A program made the translations under genes and the position numbers. The notes beneath the pieces were generated by a model, which was not told where the DNA came from, searched no databases, and worked only from the letters and a program-made list of their open reading frames with translations. This document shows, one piece after another, positions 38,001 through 49,056 of a stretch of DNA of 64,000 bases. Numbering within the stretch: the first letter of the stretch is position 1; each line of letters opens with the position of its first letter. Source of the stretch: Beroe forskalii (taxonomy: Eukaryota > Ctenophora > Nuda > Beroida > Beroidae); the NCBI GenBank assembly GCA_011033025.1, contig WFMF01000063.1, forward strand, positions 370,572 to 434,571. The letters run 5' to 3'.

Positions 38001-38835
38001 ATCTGAATGCTGGTATTGCTCAGGCTCTTAAGAAATTCAGGATTTCAAGCAGATCAGGATAAAACCTACCTCAACTCTCTTGTAATCTGGATTGAGGCCC
38101 AGGTAGGTTTCAGAGCTTGGGTCTGTGTATCGAGCTCTGAAGAATTTGCCATTCTCTAGGTGACTTTCTTTACCGATCTGAGATATGAAAAAGGGTTAAA
38201 TGTGTAAATAAGGTTAAATAACATCCATTGCACCTAAAATATTGTACTAAAATCGAATTTATTGATATTAATCCTGGGCATAGATCCGGCAAAATGTCAA
38301 AGGATTAATATCATAGAATTGCAGGTAGCTCACAATTTAGGAGTTTAAAATGTGAATTACATTCATCAAACTAAGGGACCTTAAAAAGCTACCGATAATA
38401 GAGAGTTGCCCGGGTCCTTGCGGCCAGCTGTCCGTGGTGTAGATATCATTCGGGATGTTAGTGGTGGGCGATCTGTCACCGTGGCGAAACATCTGAAAGG
38501 ATACCATGAATGTTCGAAAAGTAGGCAAATATATATAGCAACTTATTCTGTTCAGTCCGAGCAGCTCTTGTGTCAAAAGTTGGTTTATACAAAGGGTGTT
38601 TCTCAACACAAATCCAGATTTTAGTAACTTCCATTCCAGTAGATACTGAAATATCGTAACTTCCAGATCAGAGTGAAAAGCTAATAAAGAATCAGGGCAG
38701 AAAGACTCAGCAATCAGCAGCAATGAAACAATTGGCTAATTGTCTACCCACTAGGATTGAGAGTTTGAGCTTGTCGGCTGCTGCAGACACACTACAGTTG
38801 AGGAGGAAGAGGAGGAAGGTCAACAGAGCGCCCAT
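35070..38835 (-). CDS. Membrane-bound histidine acid phosphatase AP2, copy A
   Basis: Paralogue of AP1 with the same exon plan: 38752-38835, 38397-38492, 38070-38177, 37704-37784, 37388-37462, 36951-37052, 36660-36764, 36369-36498, 36005-36087, 35649-35860, 35424-35512, 35070-35230. Signal peptide [29 protein letters not shown] nucleophile motif; [38 protein letters not shown] in place of HDTTLAS; sequons NLT, NFT and NET; one membrane span; tail [11 protein letters not shown] with YASL, another Tyr-based sorting motif, then about 14 extra residues. Two donors lack GT at the homologous position: exon 2 (ATT|ATCGGT, where AP1 has GTACGT) and exon 7 (GAG|ATAACA; an in-frame GC site, TTG|GCAAAT, lies 9 bp on). 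Family certain; correct splicing unproven. Confidence 0.85.
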
Positions 38836-39721
38836 CCTCAGTAGATGTTTATTTAGATATGGTTTTGATCTACGAATCTACAATCTACATTAGCGCGTGC
38901 ACTGGGCATTGGAGTAGTGGCCTCCGAACTCAAGACATGGTATAGAAAATTAAGTACTTGAGCGCAGTTAAACAAAAATCAAGATACCCACTATACGTGA
39001 AGTTAAACCAGAGGTTCAGGTAGTATCAACATAACACTTATAATGCTGTAAACATAAACTATCTCACAACTCACACCAATAAAATTCAATGAAAGTTCAT
39101 ACCTAAGTCTTAGACTGCAACAAACACTGATATAATTGCCAAACTCTTGTAGCCGGTAGTAGTCCGCATGTAACTTTAACTAGCCCTAACAAAACCCAAA
39201 ACAAATGGGATTATTCAAACAATGCATTGTTTAGAGAGAAAACACACACACGCTCAAAATGATAGACTACGGTGCGGTGGTCTCATTGTTCTCATCGGTT
39301 CTCATGTTACATTCTTACGAAGTACAACTTAGAATATACATTATAAAACTCTAACATTAGTACTTTAGTAGGAAAACAAAATTGATTAATAAATGAAACA
39401 CAATGAAACCTGATCATGATTCCTGATCATGAAATAATGAAAAGGAAATGAGCCTCTGATGAGCCTCTTTACTACTGATACTTATCAAAAATTGAGGCTT
39501 TTTCTCTAAAGGGCTATTCGGTTAAAATATTTCAGTTGATTATTGGGGCACCATTGATACATCAATGGTGCCTCAATGATCAATTATAATGAATCCAATT
39601 AGTGTACTACATTACATTGATGAAATAATATCACAATTAAAATTACAGAAATATCTAGGTAAAAGTTAAAAACAAACTTCAACAAAATGAAATACATTGC
39701 TTCATGAAGTTAAGGAAATGA
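38836..39721. other. Intergenic, upstream of AP2-A
   Basis: AT-rich. It probably contains the AP2 promoter, but I recognise no TATA box or other site with confidence. A short inverted pair lies at about 39541-39575 (TTGGGGCACCATTGATACAT / ATCAATGGTGCCTCAA). Confidence 0.5.
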
Positions 39722-39868
39722 CAGTGATCGACCGGGATGACCTTTTTAATCCCTGCCAGGACCGGGCCAGGGCCCGGGATGACCTTGATCATGGCCGGTA
39801 CTGGAACCGAGATAACTTCAAAAACCCGGCCGGGATCCCGGCAAAGCCGGCATTCTGGTCGATCTCTG
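39722..39868. mobile_element. 147 bp hAT-type MITE
   Basis: Inverted ends CAGTGATCGACC and GGTCGATCTCTG (two mismatches allowing for extension), GC-rich interior with CCGGG palindromes, and 8-bp flanks GGAAATGA (39714-39721) and TGAAATGA (39869-39876) matching at 7 of 8. CAGWG ends with an 8-bp target duplication are the hAT signature. Confidence 0.8.
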
Positions 39869-40246
39869 TGAAATGAAATATAAAATATAAATTACTGCCG
39901 ATTTCTACACCAATATAGAAGTATAAACATTCAGCACAACCACCGAATACCGATCGTTGAGTCTCATGAAGTGAAGTTCATGATGCGCCCCGACTACACA
40001 ATGAACTGCCTTCTGTTTGATAACCTCAGGGATTAACTTTATCCGTAATCCAACATATTGTACCTAAGTCGTATTCTATGCAGAATGCAGATATTTACTT
40101 ATATTGAAACAATAATATGCTTCCTTCTGTAACTCATAACACAGAGACATGAGTTGATCGAATCACTGCAACTTTGTACTGTGTTTTATAGATTACAATA
40201 AAGTTATTTCATAAAACTCTGATTTAATTATTAAAGTTAAGCTCAT

Positions 40247-40410
40247 TAGGTAGGTACGTGACTACAACAGTACTGCCAAAATGTGTTAAAATTAGAATAA
40301 AACTATATCTGATATGAAATAATTACATTTAAAGAAATATTAGGTAGGTAGGTAACTACAACAGTACTGCCAAAATGTGTTAAAATTAAAATATCTGATA
40401 TGAAGTAATA
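40247..40410. repeat. Tandem duplication, unit about 85 bp
   Basis: ATTAGGTAGGTACGTGACTA...ACAACAGTACTGCC..AAAATGTGTTAAAATTA is repeated at about 40336 with a few changes. Non-coding. Confidence 0.8.
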
Positions 40411-40548
40411 ACAAAAAATAATAGCCAATTTCGAGGGTACTTGTAGGCGTGCATTGATTTGTATTATTGCACTCCTCACATTGGCTAATACACGTATACA
40501 CTTAGAGCATGGCAAATGGTCATGACGCTCTAAGCGTACATTAGTTCC

Positions 40549-40858
40549 TTATTTGATAATTTTTGATCCAAAAGACCCGTTCTTTTTGACAAACTCCTCT
40601 GCGTACCAGCACGACAACCGGACCTTGAAGTTTTTCCTGGCAGCAAACATGAGTCCTGTCTTGACCAGCACCCCAGCCACACCTCTTCCTCTCATGGCGG
40701 GAGGTACGAAGGTATGGAGCATGTCTAGGATATCTGAGTGTACGGAGTACTCCAGGAAGGCCGGATTCCGGGAGGGTTCAGGGTCCGCGAGGGTGAATTT
40801 GTTGTCTTGGTGGGTGACTGGGGTATCCTCTTCAGGCATTGCGAAGCTGGGGTTGTAC
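40549..40858 (-). CDS. NATD1-like GCN5-related N-acetyltransferase domain (terminal exon)
   Basis: Reading from an acceptor at 40859-40860 (AATAG) to TAA at 40551-40549, the exon encodes a compact acetyltransferase domain. It has FVPPAMRGRGVAGVLVKTGL, in which R-G-R-G-V/I-A is the acetyl-CoA pyrophosphate-binding loop, followed by LSCWYAEEFVKKN. The latter matches the L-x-C-W-Y-x-x-x-Y/F-V-K block of vertebrate NATD1 and bacterial YjdJ-type proteins. An ATG at 40839 would give about 96 residues with the full domain, so this exon may be the whole gene or the last exon of two. A 1.85 kb mobile element starts 51 bp upstream. Substrate unknown. Confidence 0.75.
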
Positions 40859-40909
40859 CTATTAAATCGGATTGGATCATATTGGATCATATATTGGGTG
40901 TTAAGCCAT

Positions 40910-42762
40910 AATATTGGGGGGGATGAAGCCCAAAAAAAACCAAGCCCCACCCTACTTTTCCGATTCTTGGGCTAGGTTTTTTTTGGTTTTTTTAGGTTTT
41001 TTTTGGGTTACATTTTAGTAATTTCTAGCACCTTTCCAAACGATTTTTAGGTTAAAATTCGATTGTTTTACGATGTCTACCATGTGACTGTAGATCCACA
41101 GGAGCTTGTTATGAAGCTTTAACGACCTATAATTGTGTAATTTACTGAATATAATTGAACATTTTCACTCACCTTATCCTTCTGAAATTGGTCCCATTAT
41201 TCAAAATTCACATTCAGGACTGTTTTGTTAATTTTCAAGAAGACATTTTATTATTGTTGGGATGTTTATACTGAAATTCCTCTGTTATTAAGACACTTGC
41301 AGATTCTTTTAACAAGTATATAAGATGATTTCCAATAGGTACCTATAATTTTTCCTATAGGTTTTTAACTGCATTCTTAGGTATTCTTATAAGTGACTTC
41401 CAATAGTAATCAGTCAAGTAAAAGCATCCATTTATATTTTAGAACTGATCCTGAGGTCTTGAGTGAACCCCAAGTGACTCGTTACAGGTCTCTCAGGGGT
41501 GTCCCCTTGTCCCTACTGACCCCTAGTTGACTTCCTGGTGAACCTTTGAAGGCTGATCCCCCAGTCAGTAAGGGTTGAGTGATCACTGGTCACCCTCGAC
41601 TGACCCAATATTTTACAACTTAAACTGATTTCTGACCTCTTGTAAACATTGACTGACGCTACCTGGCACCTCACACGTATCACTTCAGTGATGAACTATT
41701 ATGAATGGTTTGATGATGACATTAATGAACAGCTTCAATTAAAGTTTAATGACCCATAAAAAGACCCATTGATAAAGAAAGGTCCAATAAGTTAATAAGA
41801 CCCCTGGCGAACCCTTACCAACCCCAGAGGAAATTTGACTGACCTTTTTCTGATACCTAAATTTGATATTTCACTGACCCCTAGCAAGGAGTTAAAAACT
41901 TGAGTGACCTTCTCCCCTCTTCTGACTGCAATAGTGGTCCCTTTATGACCATTGGCTGACTTCGTGCTGAACCTTGGCTGTCCCTTAATAACAACTGAAT
42001 GAGTGAACTGATTATCTGATGTCTTGATTTTCCTCACTCAACTTCTTCCCTCAAAAGCCTTTTGATCCCATAGTAGCATGGTGACCCATTGATTAACCTT
42101 GTCTATCTCCTGGCTCCTTCTGACCATTACCTGATATTGGACAATCATCTAGGTGACTGGCTCCCTGGCGACCCTTGGCTATCCTTTGACATGGTGACTT
42201 TTACAGTGCGAAACACCTTGTTAATCTCAGGTTACACCAGTCTGAACTTTATCAGCCCTGAGCAAGCCAGTGAGCCCTGAGTAACCCCCTGGTTCACTAG
42301 CACTTGGCAGTTTGCAGGGCCCCTATGTCATTATTTCATCACTGAGTGATTTAAGTCTGACCCCTATTTACCCCCTGCTGATCCATGCTGGCTGACCCTT
42401 GGCAACTCTTGAGCAGTGCTTCGCTGATAGTTCACCAAAACAATGCCTTGACATACTGATTATGTCATATAAAACACCATTCATCACCCAAAACATTGAT
42501 AAAAACTGATGAATATTGTTTGAAACTATAGTAATATCAATAACAACACTTTAATTAATAGCATCAAAAATCCATATTGGCATGAAAAAGTCAAAATTTT
42601 TGAAAAAACCTAACCCAAAAAAAAACAAAAAATACCAAAAAAAACCAAAAAATACCAAAAAATACCAAAAAAAAACCAAAAAAAACCAAGGCCCACCCTA
42701 CTTTTCCGATTCTTGGGCTAGGTTTTTTTTGGTTTTTTTTGGGCTTCATCCCCCCCAATATT
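40910..42762. mobile_element. 1.85 kb element with AATATTGGGGGGGATGAAGC ends
   Basis: Near-perfect inverted ends AATATTGGGGGGGATGAAGC and GCTTCATCCCCCCCAATATT are followed inside by CCCAAAAAAAACCAAG. TTCCGATTCTTGGGCTAGG appears near each end in the same orientation. The interior is CTGACC/CTTGGC-type low-complexity DNA without transposase. It is a second, more complete member of the family that broke USP-A exon 10. It lies just 5' of the NATD1-like exon. Confidence 0.85.
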
Positions 42763-43862
42763 GATACGTTAATTCACAACGATGGATATGATTGATGGCA
42801 CATCAAATAGGTTGGCTATCTAATACTCTAATAATAAAAGCAATCGTTTTAGAATCAGAAAAAATACTGAGTTGCATGATTTCAGTTGATACTCTCATAA
42901 TGGTGAGAGCAAACTGGTCAAAATTGACAACAACGAGAAACTGAAAAGGAGGCAGTAAAAGTAGTCAGTACATATTTATAACGACGAATCATGAAATCTG
43001 GAGGCAATCCATCATTAATTATCATATTAATACTAATACTGTAAGTAAAAAATAAATTCATTGCAAATATAATTCATTTATCATAAAATGATTCAATCAA
43101 GGAAAGCTTCCAATCAACGCTGCCAATTTCCTGCATCAACGGAACACACATGTAACGAGAACTGTCACAGTTAATCAGATATAGCTTAATAAGGTTATTC
43201 TTGTTGAGCGATTATCCAATGAATACATGAGCAATAACTGTGGCAGTTATTAGCGATGTCCGCAAAAGTACAATATATTTACATTTTGATTTATGATTTT
43301 AAAGGTGGAATTAATATAACAATTTGAAAATCATTACAAATTTAAATCAGCAAATAAAAGTAGCAACCCGAAATCATATAAAAATAGAATAATACTAAAT
43401 TATACTAAGTATATAAACTTGAAAAAGCGCTTAGCAGATGACTGCTGGCTGACAATAATGATGTAGGTGGATGATATTATTATCTGGAACCAATAAATGG
43501 TCCGGTCAATATAATTGGCAAACATGTATAGACTATACATCTCATTTATCATTTCAATTCTTAGTGTTAACAGAAACACCATCCACCACAGCTTGAAAAA
43601 GGATCGTTTTGTGGTTGTCTGAATTGCTAAAAGTATCCAGTAGTTAATAAATTAACTATATGAATTTGAAATTCCAATGAAAGGAATATTAAACTTTATT
43701 TCCTCTACTACATAGAAAGATCCTAAACCTATTATACTGCTACGCTAATACTACTACCTGAAGATAACTGCAGAGTCACGTTCATTCCTAGAACTGTATG
43801 AACACTAATGAGTGATATATCCCTCTGCAGAGTCCCTCTCCAGAGTCCCACCATACCCACAT
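42763..43862. other. Intergenic, no gene seen
   Basis: AT-rich sequence between the mobile element and the membrane-protein gene. Open frames of about 60 residues on the minus strand have no recognisable features. Confidence 0.5.
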
Positions 43863-44756
43863 TTACACCCGTCCAGCTGTATTCTGCTGATCTACCTCCA
43901 CCCGTGGACTAGCTTTGGCACTCTCCTTGATATCGGGGTTAAGGTCCTTGTACTTGGGTCTCATCTTCGTCAGCAACATGAGGGAGAACTCAATGAACCA
44001 GAGGATGAAAGACACCAGAACGAGGCACATGACGACTTTAACCTGCCACATCAGGGAGTAACCCTCCTCACTGTCATGATGCATGTACCAGGCGTACACA
44101 TGTCCTTCCTGGACATACCATCGTATTAACACCACGAAGTTACAGGGGCCTCCCACCATCGCTACAATCATGCTGACAGTTTCCCGGTCCCGCGTGAGGC
44201 GTGCCAGGCGGAGGAAAAGGGAGGAAGAGGGAGAGGGGAAGGGGGCGGTGAGGCGGGGGTACCGGCTTAGGAGGAGGATAATTCCGAGGATTAGACCCAG
44301 GACTTCCTTGAGGGAGTTAGCGTAGGAACCTGAAACGCTGGGGGCAGGGGAGCTGTAGTAGTAGAGAGAGAGGACTGTGTAACACGTGGAGACGACAACA
44401 ATTGCTATAGAAACAAGGTCTCCCAGGGCTTTTCGGCCCATTTTCATGTTGTTAAGACAGTTCATGAGGTGGGAGGAGAGGGATCGCGGGGTTTCTAGTT
44501 CTATAAACGTATCATCTGCCAATTCGGATGATTCCAGGGCCGTATCGTGTTCCACAACGGGCTGTGGTGAGGAGGGGTTCACAGGATCTTCAGGGGTTTC
44601 ATGAGGAGGGGTTTCATTAGGAGGGGTTTCATCAGGAGGGGTTTCATCAGGAGGAGTTTCATGAGGTGGGGTTTGTTGAGCCTCCTCCCGAACGCGAGGA
44701 CTCCTTATTTCGATCTCGAAAACTTCAGCAGTTTCGATCTCATTTTCTTCCGACAT
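43863..44756 (-). CDS. Unidentified four-pass membrane protein with Pro-rich N-terminus
   Basis: Single-exon open frame of about 297 residues starting MSEENEIETAEVFEIEI (ATG 44756-44754), ending TAA at 43865-43863; an in-frame extension to 44954 is possible but looks non-coding. The N-terminal 110 residues are acidic and carry a 5-6 residue repeat of the form (H/D/N)ETPP from a 15-18 bp DNA repeat (about 44605-44680). Four hydrophobic segments follow: LGDLVSIAIVVVSTCYTVL, SLKEVLGLILGIILLL, SMIVAMVGGPCNFVVLI and VKVVMCLVLVSFILWFIEFS. The end is polar and Lys-rich. I do not recognise the family. The long open frame with a membrane-protein profile supports a real gene, possibly lineage-specific or a retrocopy, since it lacks introns. 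Confidence 0.7.
   Translation of the reverse strand: MSEENEIETAEVFEIEIRSPRVREEAQQTPPHETPPDETPPDETPPNETPPHETPEDPVNPSSPQPVVEHDTALESSELADDTFIELETPRSLSSHLMNCLNNMKMGRKALGDLVSIAIVVVSTCYTVLSLYYYSSPAPSVSGSYANSLKEVLGLILGIILLLSRYPRLTAPFPSPSSSLFLRLARLTRDRETVSMIVAMVGGPCNFVVLIRWYVQEGHVYAWYMHHDSEEGYSLMWQVKVVMCLVLVSFILWFIEFSLMLLTKMRPKYKDLNPDIKESAKASPRVEVDQQNTAGRV
44605..44680 (-). repeat. In-frame 15 bp coding repeat
   Basis: GGAGGGGTTTCATCA-type units, 15 bp with one 18 bp variant, encode tandem DETPP/NETPP/HETPP in the membrane-protein gene. The unit length is a multiple of three, so copy number can change without a frameshift. Confidence 0.8.
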
Positions 44757-44989
44757 AACAACCTGATGTATTCGGTCATCAGCGATTAAAACCACCAAAG
44801 CTATACATTTATAACTCGAGAGAAAAATGAATGTCTTCTGATTATTTAGTAAGAAAAAATGGATAAGCATTGGCAAATGTACATTGTAGGAACTAAGTTG
44901 TAAATTCATAAAATGAGTAAGAAACATGACACTTGGCGAAGAGGCACGAGTCATAATATCAAATATCAGTTATTAACACCATACATTAA

Positions 44990-45096
44990 CCATACTTTTA
45001 CCATACATTTACCATACATTTACCATACATTTACCATACATTTACCATACATTTACCATACATTTACCATACATTCACCCTACATTTACCATACAT
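44990..45096. repeat. ACCATACATTT 11 bp satellite
   Basis: About nine head-to-tail copies of ACCATACATTT, near-perfect, just upstream of the membrane-protein gene. Confidence 0.95.
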
Positions 45097-45099
45097 TCC

Positions 45100-45883
45100 T
45101 ATTTTAGCAATCTACGAAGATTCTGATTATACTCGGCGTATTACCTAATCGAAATCTTCGTAGATTGATAAAATAGAAACTTTACTAAAAAACCGAAGCA
45201 AGATCAGTGCAACGTTCAAGTAGAGTTGATGGTATATTGCAAATAGAAATCTAAAGTAGGTATTTATTCGCAATGTTCCATCAACTTGACCTGGAGGAAC
45301 GTTGCATTGATGTTGCTTTGGTTCTTTAAAAGTGTTCTACACTAACGAACAGACTTCCAGAGAGAAACTTTTTGGTTGCTCTTTTCTGGTGACGCAATAT
45401 TCTTTGCATAGTATTGCAAACTATCCAAATTTGGCTTAATTCTAAATTAAAATGTTACAAATATAATGAAAAATGCACCAAAGATTTGTAATAGTTTCAC
45501 AATTACATAGAATACTGATTTCTACAGAATAATCAGCGCTAAAAATATGCGCAAACATCTCAGTGAAGTTTAGATTCATTTTTGAGCCCCAGAAGCGGAG
45601 TTATGACCGAAAAGCCACTTATTAAGCGGTAACTTGAAAACAAAACACCAGTTTATTTGTCATAACTCAATTTGTGGAGGTCAAAAATGTTAGCTACTCC
45701 AGGATTATATTGGTCATATCTTGCCCGTAATATCCTGAAAATTTGATCAAAATTGCTCAAAAAACGGCTGAGTTATGCGCTTTTTTATTTTGTGTAAACA
45801 AGCATTTTTTATTATTACCATATAAGGTAATGTGTGCTTGTTGTGTACAGGGTGTGTCTTGTGTACACCATTCGACTACTATA
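45100..45883. other. Intergenic with one hairpin
   Basis: An inverted pair ATCTACGAAGATT / AATCTTCGTAGATT (45110-45167) and a second (AAGTAGAGTTGATGG / CCATCAACTTGACC, 45218-45290) suggest small hairpin elements. Nothing else is seen. Confidence 0.5.
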
Positions 45884-46069
45884 GTACTTTAGAGGCTCAA
45901 ACTCACCGCAGAAATATGATTTAGAGCACTCGGCTCAGCTTCGCTTCGCCTCGCACTCTAAATTATTTAAATGTCTCCAGCTTCGCTGTCGACATTTAAA
46001 TATTATATAGAGCCCTGCTCTCGCAGGGCTCTATATTGTCTGCGTGTTCGTCTTACGCCTCTAAAGTAC
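45884..46069. mobile_element. Cloverleaf-type element at the duplication breakpoint
   Basis: Perfect 13 bp inverted ends GTACTTTAGAGGC / GCCTCTAAAGTAC enclose three consecutive hairpins: 45919-45963 (stem ATTTAGAG), 45965-46001 (stem ATTTAAATGTC) and 46005-46036 (stem ATATAGAGCCCTG). Loops contain AGCTTCGCTTCGCCTCGC-type sequence. ATA flanks both ends. Homology between copy A and copy B begins at the first base after the element (46070). Confidence 0.8.
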
Positions 46070-46091
46070 ATATAACATCCGTATTTTTCAG

Positions 46092-47972
46092 TTGCCTACC
46101 TGGCACTCGTTTGGGACCTGGACTCCCGCGACGAGTTTTTCAACATGGAAGAATGCAACTCTATGGATTACGATGACAGGTGAGCATGTTATACAATGCA
46201 GGAAACAGTGGGCGGTGCTACTTCATCCGACAGCTACTTTGAGCTATGATAGTGACGTCATATAAAATGCAAAGTTTTACTGATTTCATTATCATATTTT
46301 AAAATTAGGATGCCACCATAATTCTTTTATAATCCTCCCTCTTTAAAGTATGAGCCTGTTAAACTTAGGCAGGACAGTTCTGTAAATAAGGTTTACAATA
46401 GATTAAATATTCGACACAAAGGAGCAACATGGAGGGAATATCCCGCGACAACTATTTCATATTTAGCAGATGATAATATGATCAGTCATCTCTTCACCAT
46501 TCTAAACCCTGATAATGGTGTCATCAGTGCACCATTCTAAACCCTGATTCACTCCCTGTCGCACTTTATAATTACTCTTACTTTTGAATCATATTTTCCG
46601 CAGCTACCGTTTGGCAAAGGCACGGAAGAATGAGGTTTTGCTGGAGGAATGTATAGAAATGTACTGCAAACAGGAGATCCTCAATGAAGACAACATGTGG
46701 TATTGCCCGGTTTGCAAGGACTTCAAGAAAGCCAGCAAAAAACTCGACCTCTGGCGTCTTCCCAAAGTTCTAGTGATTCACCTCAAGCGCTTCTGCTATT
46801 CTCGGTACTTAGAATCGGAAAAGATTTCAGGGGTTTAACTTGGTCACGTATTTTATCCCATATTTCATATATTTGTCTACCTTGGTATGTTATCTATAGA
46901 CTTACAATGCAAATCTTGTTTAATGAATGTCTAAAAAGGGTAAAACGTCCAAGTGGAATTAAAGAATCCTTGTCATTTGATGAAATTTGCTGACACCGCA
47001 CTTTTCAGTCACTGGCGAGATAAGATTGAGACGATGGTTAAGTTTCCTCTTCATGACCTGTCCCTCAACGAGTAAGTATACCAAAACCTCAATTCAAATT
47101 GTACAATTCAAAATGTGCAATTCAAAATGTGCAATCCAAAATGTACAATTCAAAATGTACATCAAACTGATTGTGTGCTAAGCTCTCTTCTACTGTAGGT
47201 TTTTATTCCTGAATCTGAAAATCTGGACTGAAGGGTCTGGATGCTGAAAATGAGGGATGCTGTAGAATCTACATAATCAATCTATAATATTCCTATTGAC
47301 TTGATCTGACCCCTGCATGATCTCTCCCTCAGTTTCATGTTATCGACGGATCAGAACCACATAAAGTACGATCTGAGAGGCGTTGTGAACCACTTTGGAG
47401 GCTTGGGTGGGGGCCACTACACTGCCAACTGTCTCAGTGAAGCCGACAACAAGTGGCACGTGAGGCCTTGAACGCCTGAGGAGGTACAGGACTCGTTCCC
47501 ATCCACAGTAGCCCTGGTAACTGCAGGACCACCTGTTGCAGGACCACCTGTGTCAGGGCTTCTGTCTGGATCTCTCGCAGATCCGTCTCGCGTTTAGTAT
47601 ACCTAGGGGATGACTTGAACGACTTCTTGATGAGTTAGCTGGTTAAATTATCAGCGGAAGGACAGATTTTTGCTCTAGTCGCTGGGCTTCGTCCGACTAT
47701 TTCTTCTTCTGACATGACGACAGCGAGAGAGCGCGTTTATAGGTTTTATTTATTTCCATCCCTGTAAAGTGTCCGGATGACGGATAGCGTATAACTACCC
47801 TCAACTCCCCCTCAGGCACGTGTTTGATGATTCGCACGTGGCGTCCTGCTCCGCCGACAAGTCCGTCTCTCCGTCCGCCTACGTGTTGTTCTACGTTCAG
47901 CAGGAGTCCGGCCGAGTGAACGGCAGCTCAACGCTCAATAACAATGGCTACGAGCCAATGGACGTGAACTAG
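46092..47972 (+). pseudogene. USP4/11/15-type ubiquitin hydrolase, copy B (exons 9-13 only)
   Basis: Exons 46092-46179, 46604-46804, 47009-47071, 47333-47455, 47816-47972 (TAG). Peptides: VAYLALVWDLD; WYCPVC, the second half of the zinc ribbon; LWRLPKVLVIHLKRFCYSR; HWRDKIETMVKFPLHDLSL; NHFGGLGGGHYTA with the catalytic His; FDDSHV. It keeps exons 10-11, which copy A has lost, but lacks exons 1-8: the sequence upstream of 46070 is unrelated. The exon 12 donor is TG|GCACGT where copy A has TG|GTAAGT, so it would need a GC donor. This is a 5'-truncated duplicate with no visible promoter; the reading frame is nevertheless undamaged. Confidence 0.88.
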
Positions 47973-49056
47973 GATAGGAACTGTATGCTGCACATGATTT
48001 TGTGGGGCAGTTGGAGGAGTGCCTGCAACATCAGTTCACTAATTCCAAACGATAATTATTGTCATCACTCCTTGTATCAGCGGCGTATTGGCATGCCTAT
48101 TAGTATTTGAATGTTGGATACCGGAATTGTCAATTTTCATAACATTGGATTTCATGAAAAAGCGAATTTACGGTCAACTCGTGCGCTGATTGATCGTTAC
48201 ATCAAAATTAGACCGGTACGAGCAGTTATAACCGCGGCGTAAGTTTGCGCGGCGGTACAGAAATAAATAGCACGTCTGTACGCCGCGCAAACTTACGCCG
48301 CGTACACAAAAATGCAGTTTGAACTGCAACTGATACGCTACGCTAATATGGGCCGCTGATGATATCTGCTGCCCATTGTATTGTGTGCAGGACATATAGC
48401 TTTCCAAGGGGACTGTGGGATGTATGTTTTTACTTCTTCTCCGCACTTAATTCACACGATGTTTCTATGTTATTCGCAACGAATAGAGTTTATTAGTAGT
48501 GCCTACTAATTGTGATCTGTGCGTGTAAGAGTGCATTGTGATTTGTTCGAATGAAAATCAATGACTTGGTTTGTGTTTATATGGTTTTGCTCATGCTGAT
48601 ATAGACGCCTTTCATTATCCGATCAATCAAGTGAAATATGTTCAGTGGAAGTTGGTCTCAAGCTGCTCACTGATATTGATAATTCCATCAGAACTTCAAA
48701 CAGACATGCTCACTGCTCAGGGCCTGAATCAAAATTAATATTTCGAAAAATATATGTATAGCTACAATTATCATATTCTAATTTGAGTCGGACTGAAACA
48801 GAAAATTGTTTGTTTGAGATTGATCATGATTTGTTAAACTTAAAGAATTATAGTTATAAGAAGGCTAAAAGTTGTGTGATGGTGTTAAGACTGAGTACTT
48901 TGGCCTCGGAGTTTCACTAGGTAATTTAGGCTGCTTTATTCGGGATTTCAGCTTTTTGGACACCTGCCAAATGCTATCACTTATTTATGAATCTAATTCT
49001 AACCTGGTACCTTTAAGATGTAACGTGTCATCGATAATGGGATTGCAGCTGCATAT
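47973..49056. other. USP 3' flank, copy B
   Basis: Counterpart of 18250-19256, with the same hairpin (48234-48302, arms containing CGGCGTAAGTTTGCGCGGCG). No gene seen. Confidence 0.7.

Noticed and set aside
40553-40975. 140-residue open frame opposite the NATD1-like exon
   Set aside because: Exact antisense of the acetyltransferase exon, whose minus-strand reading carries the family motifs.
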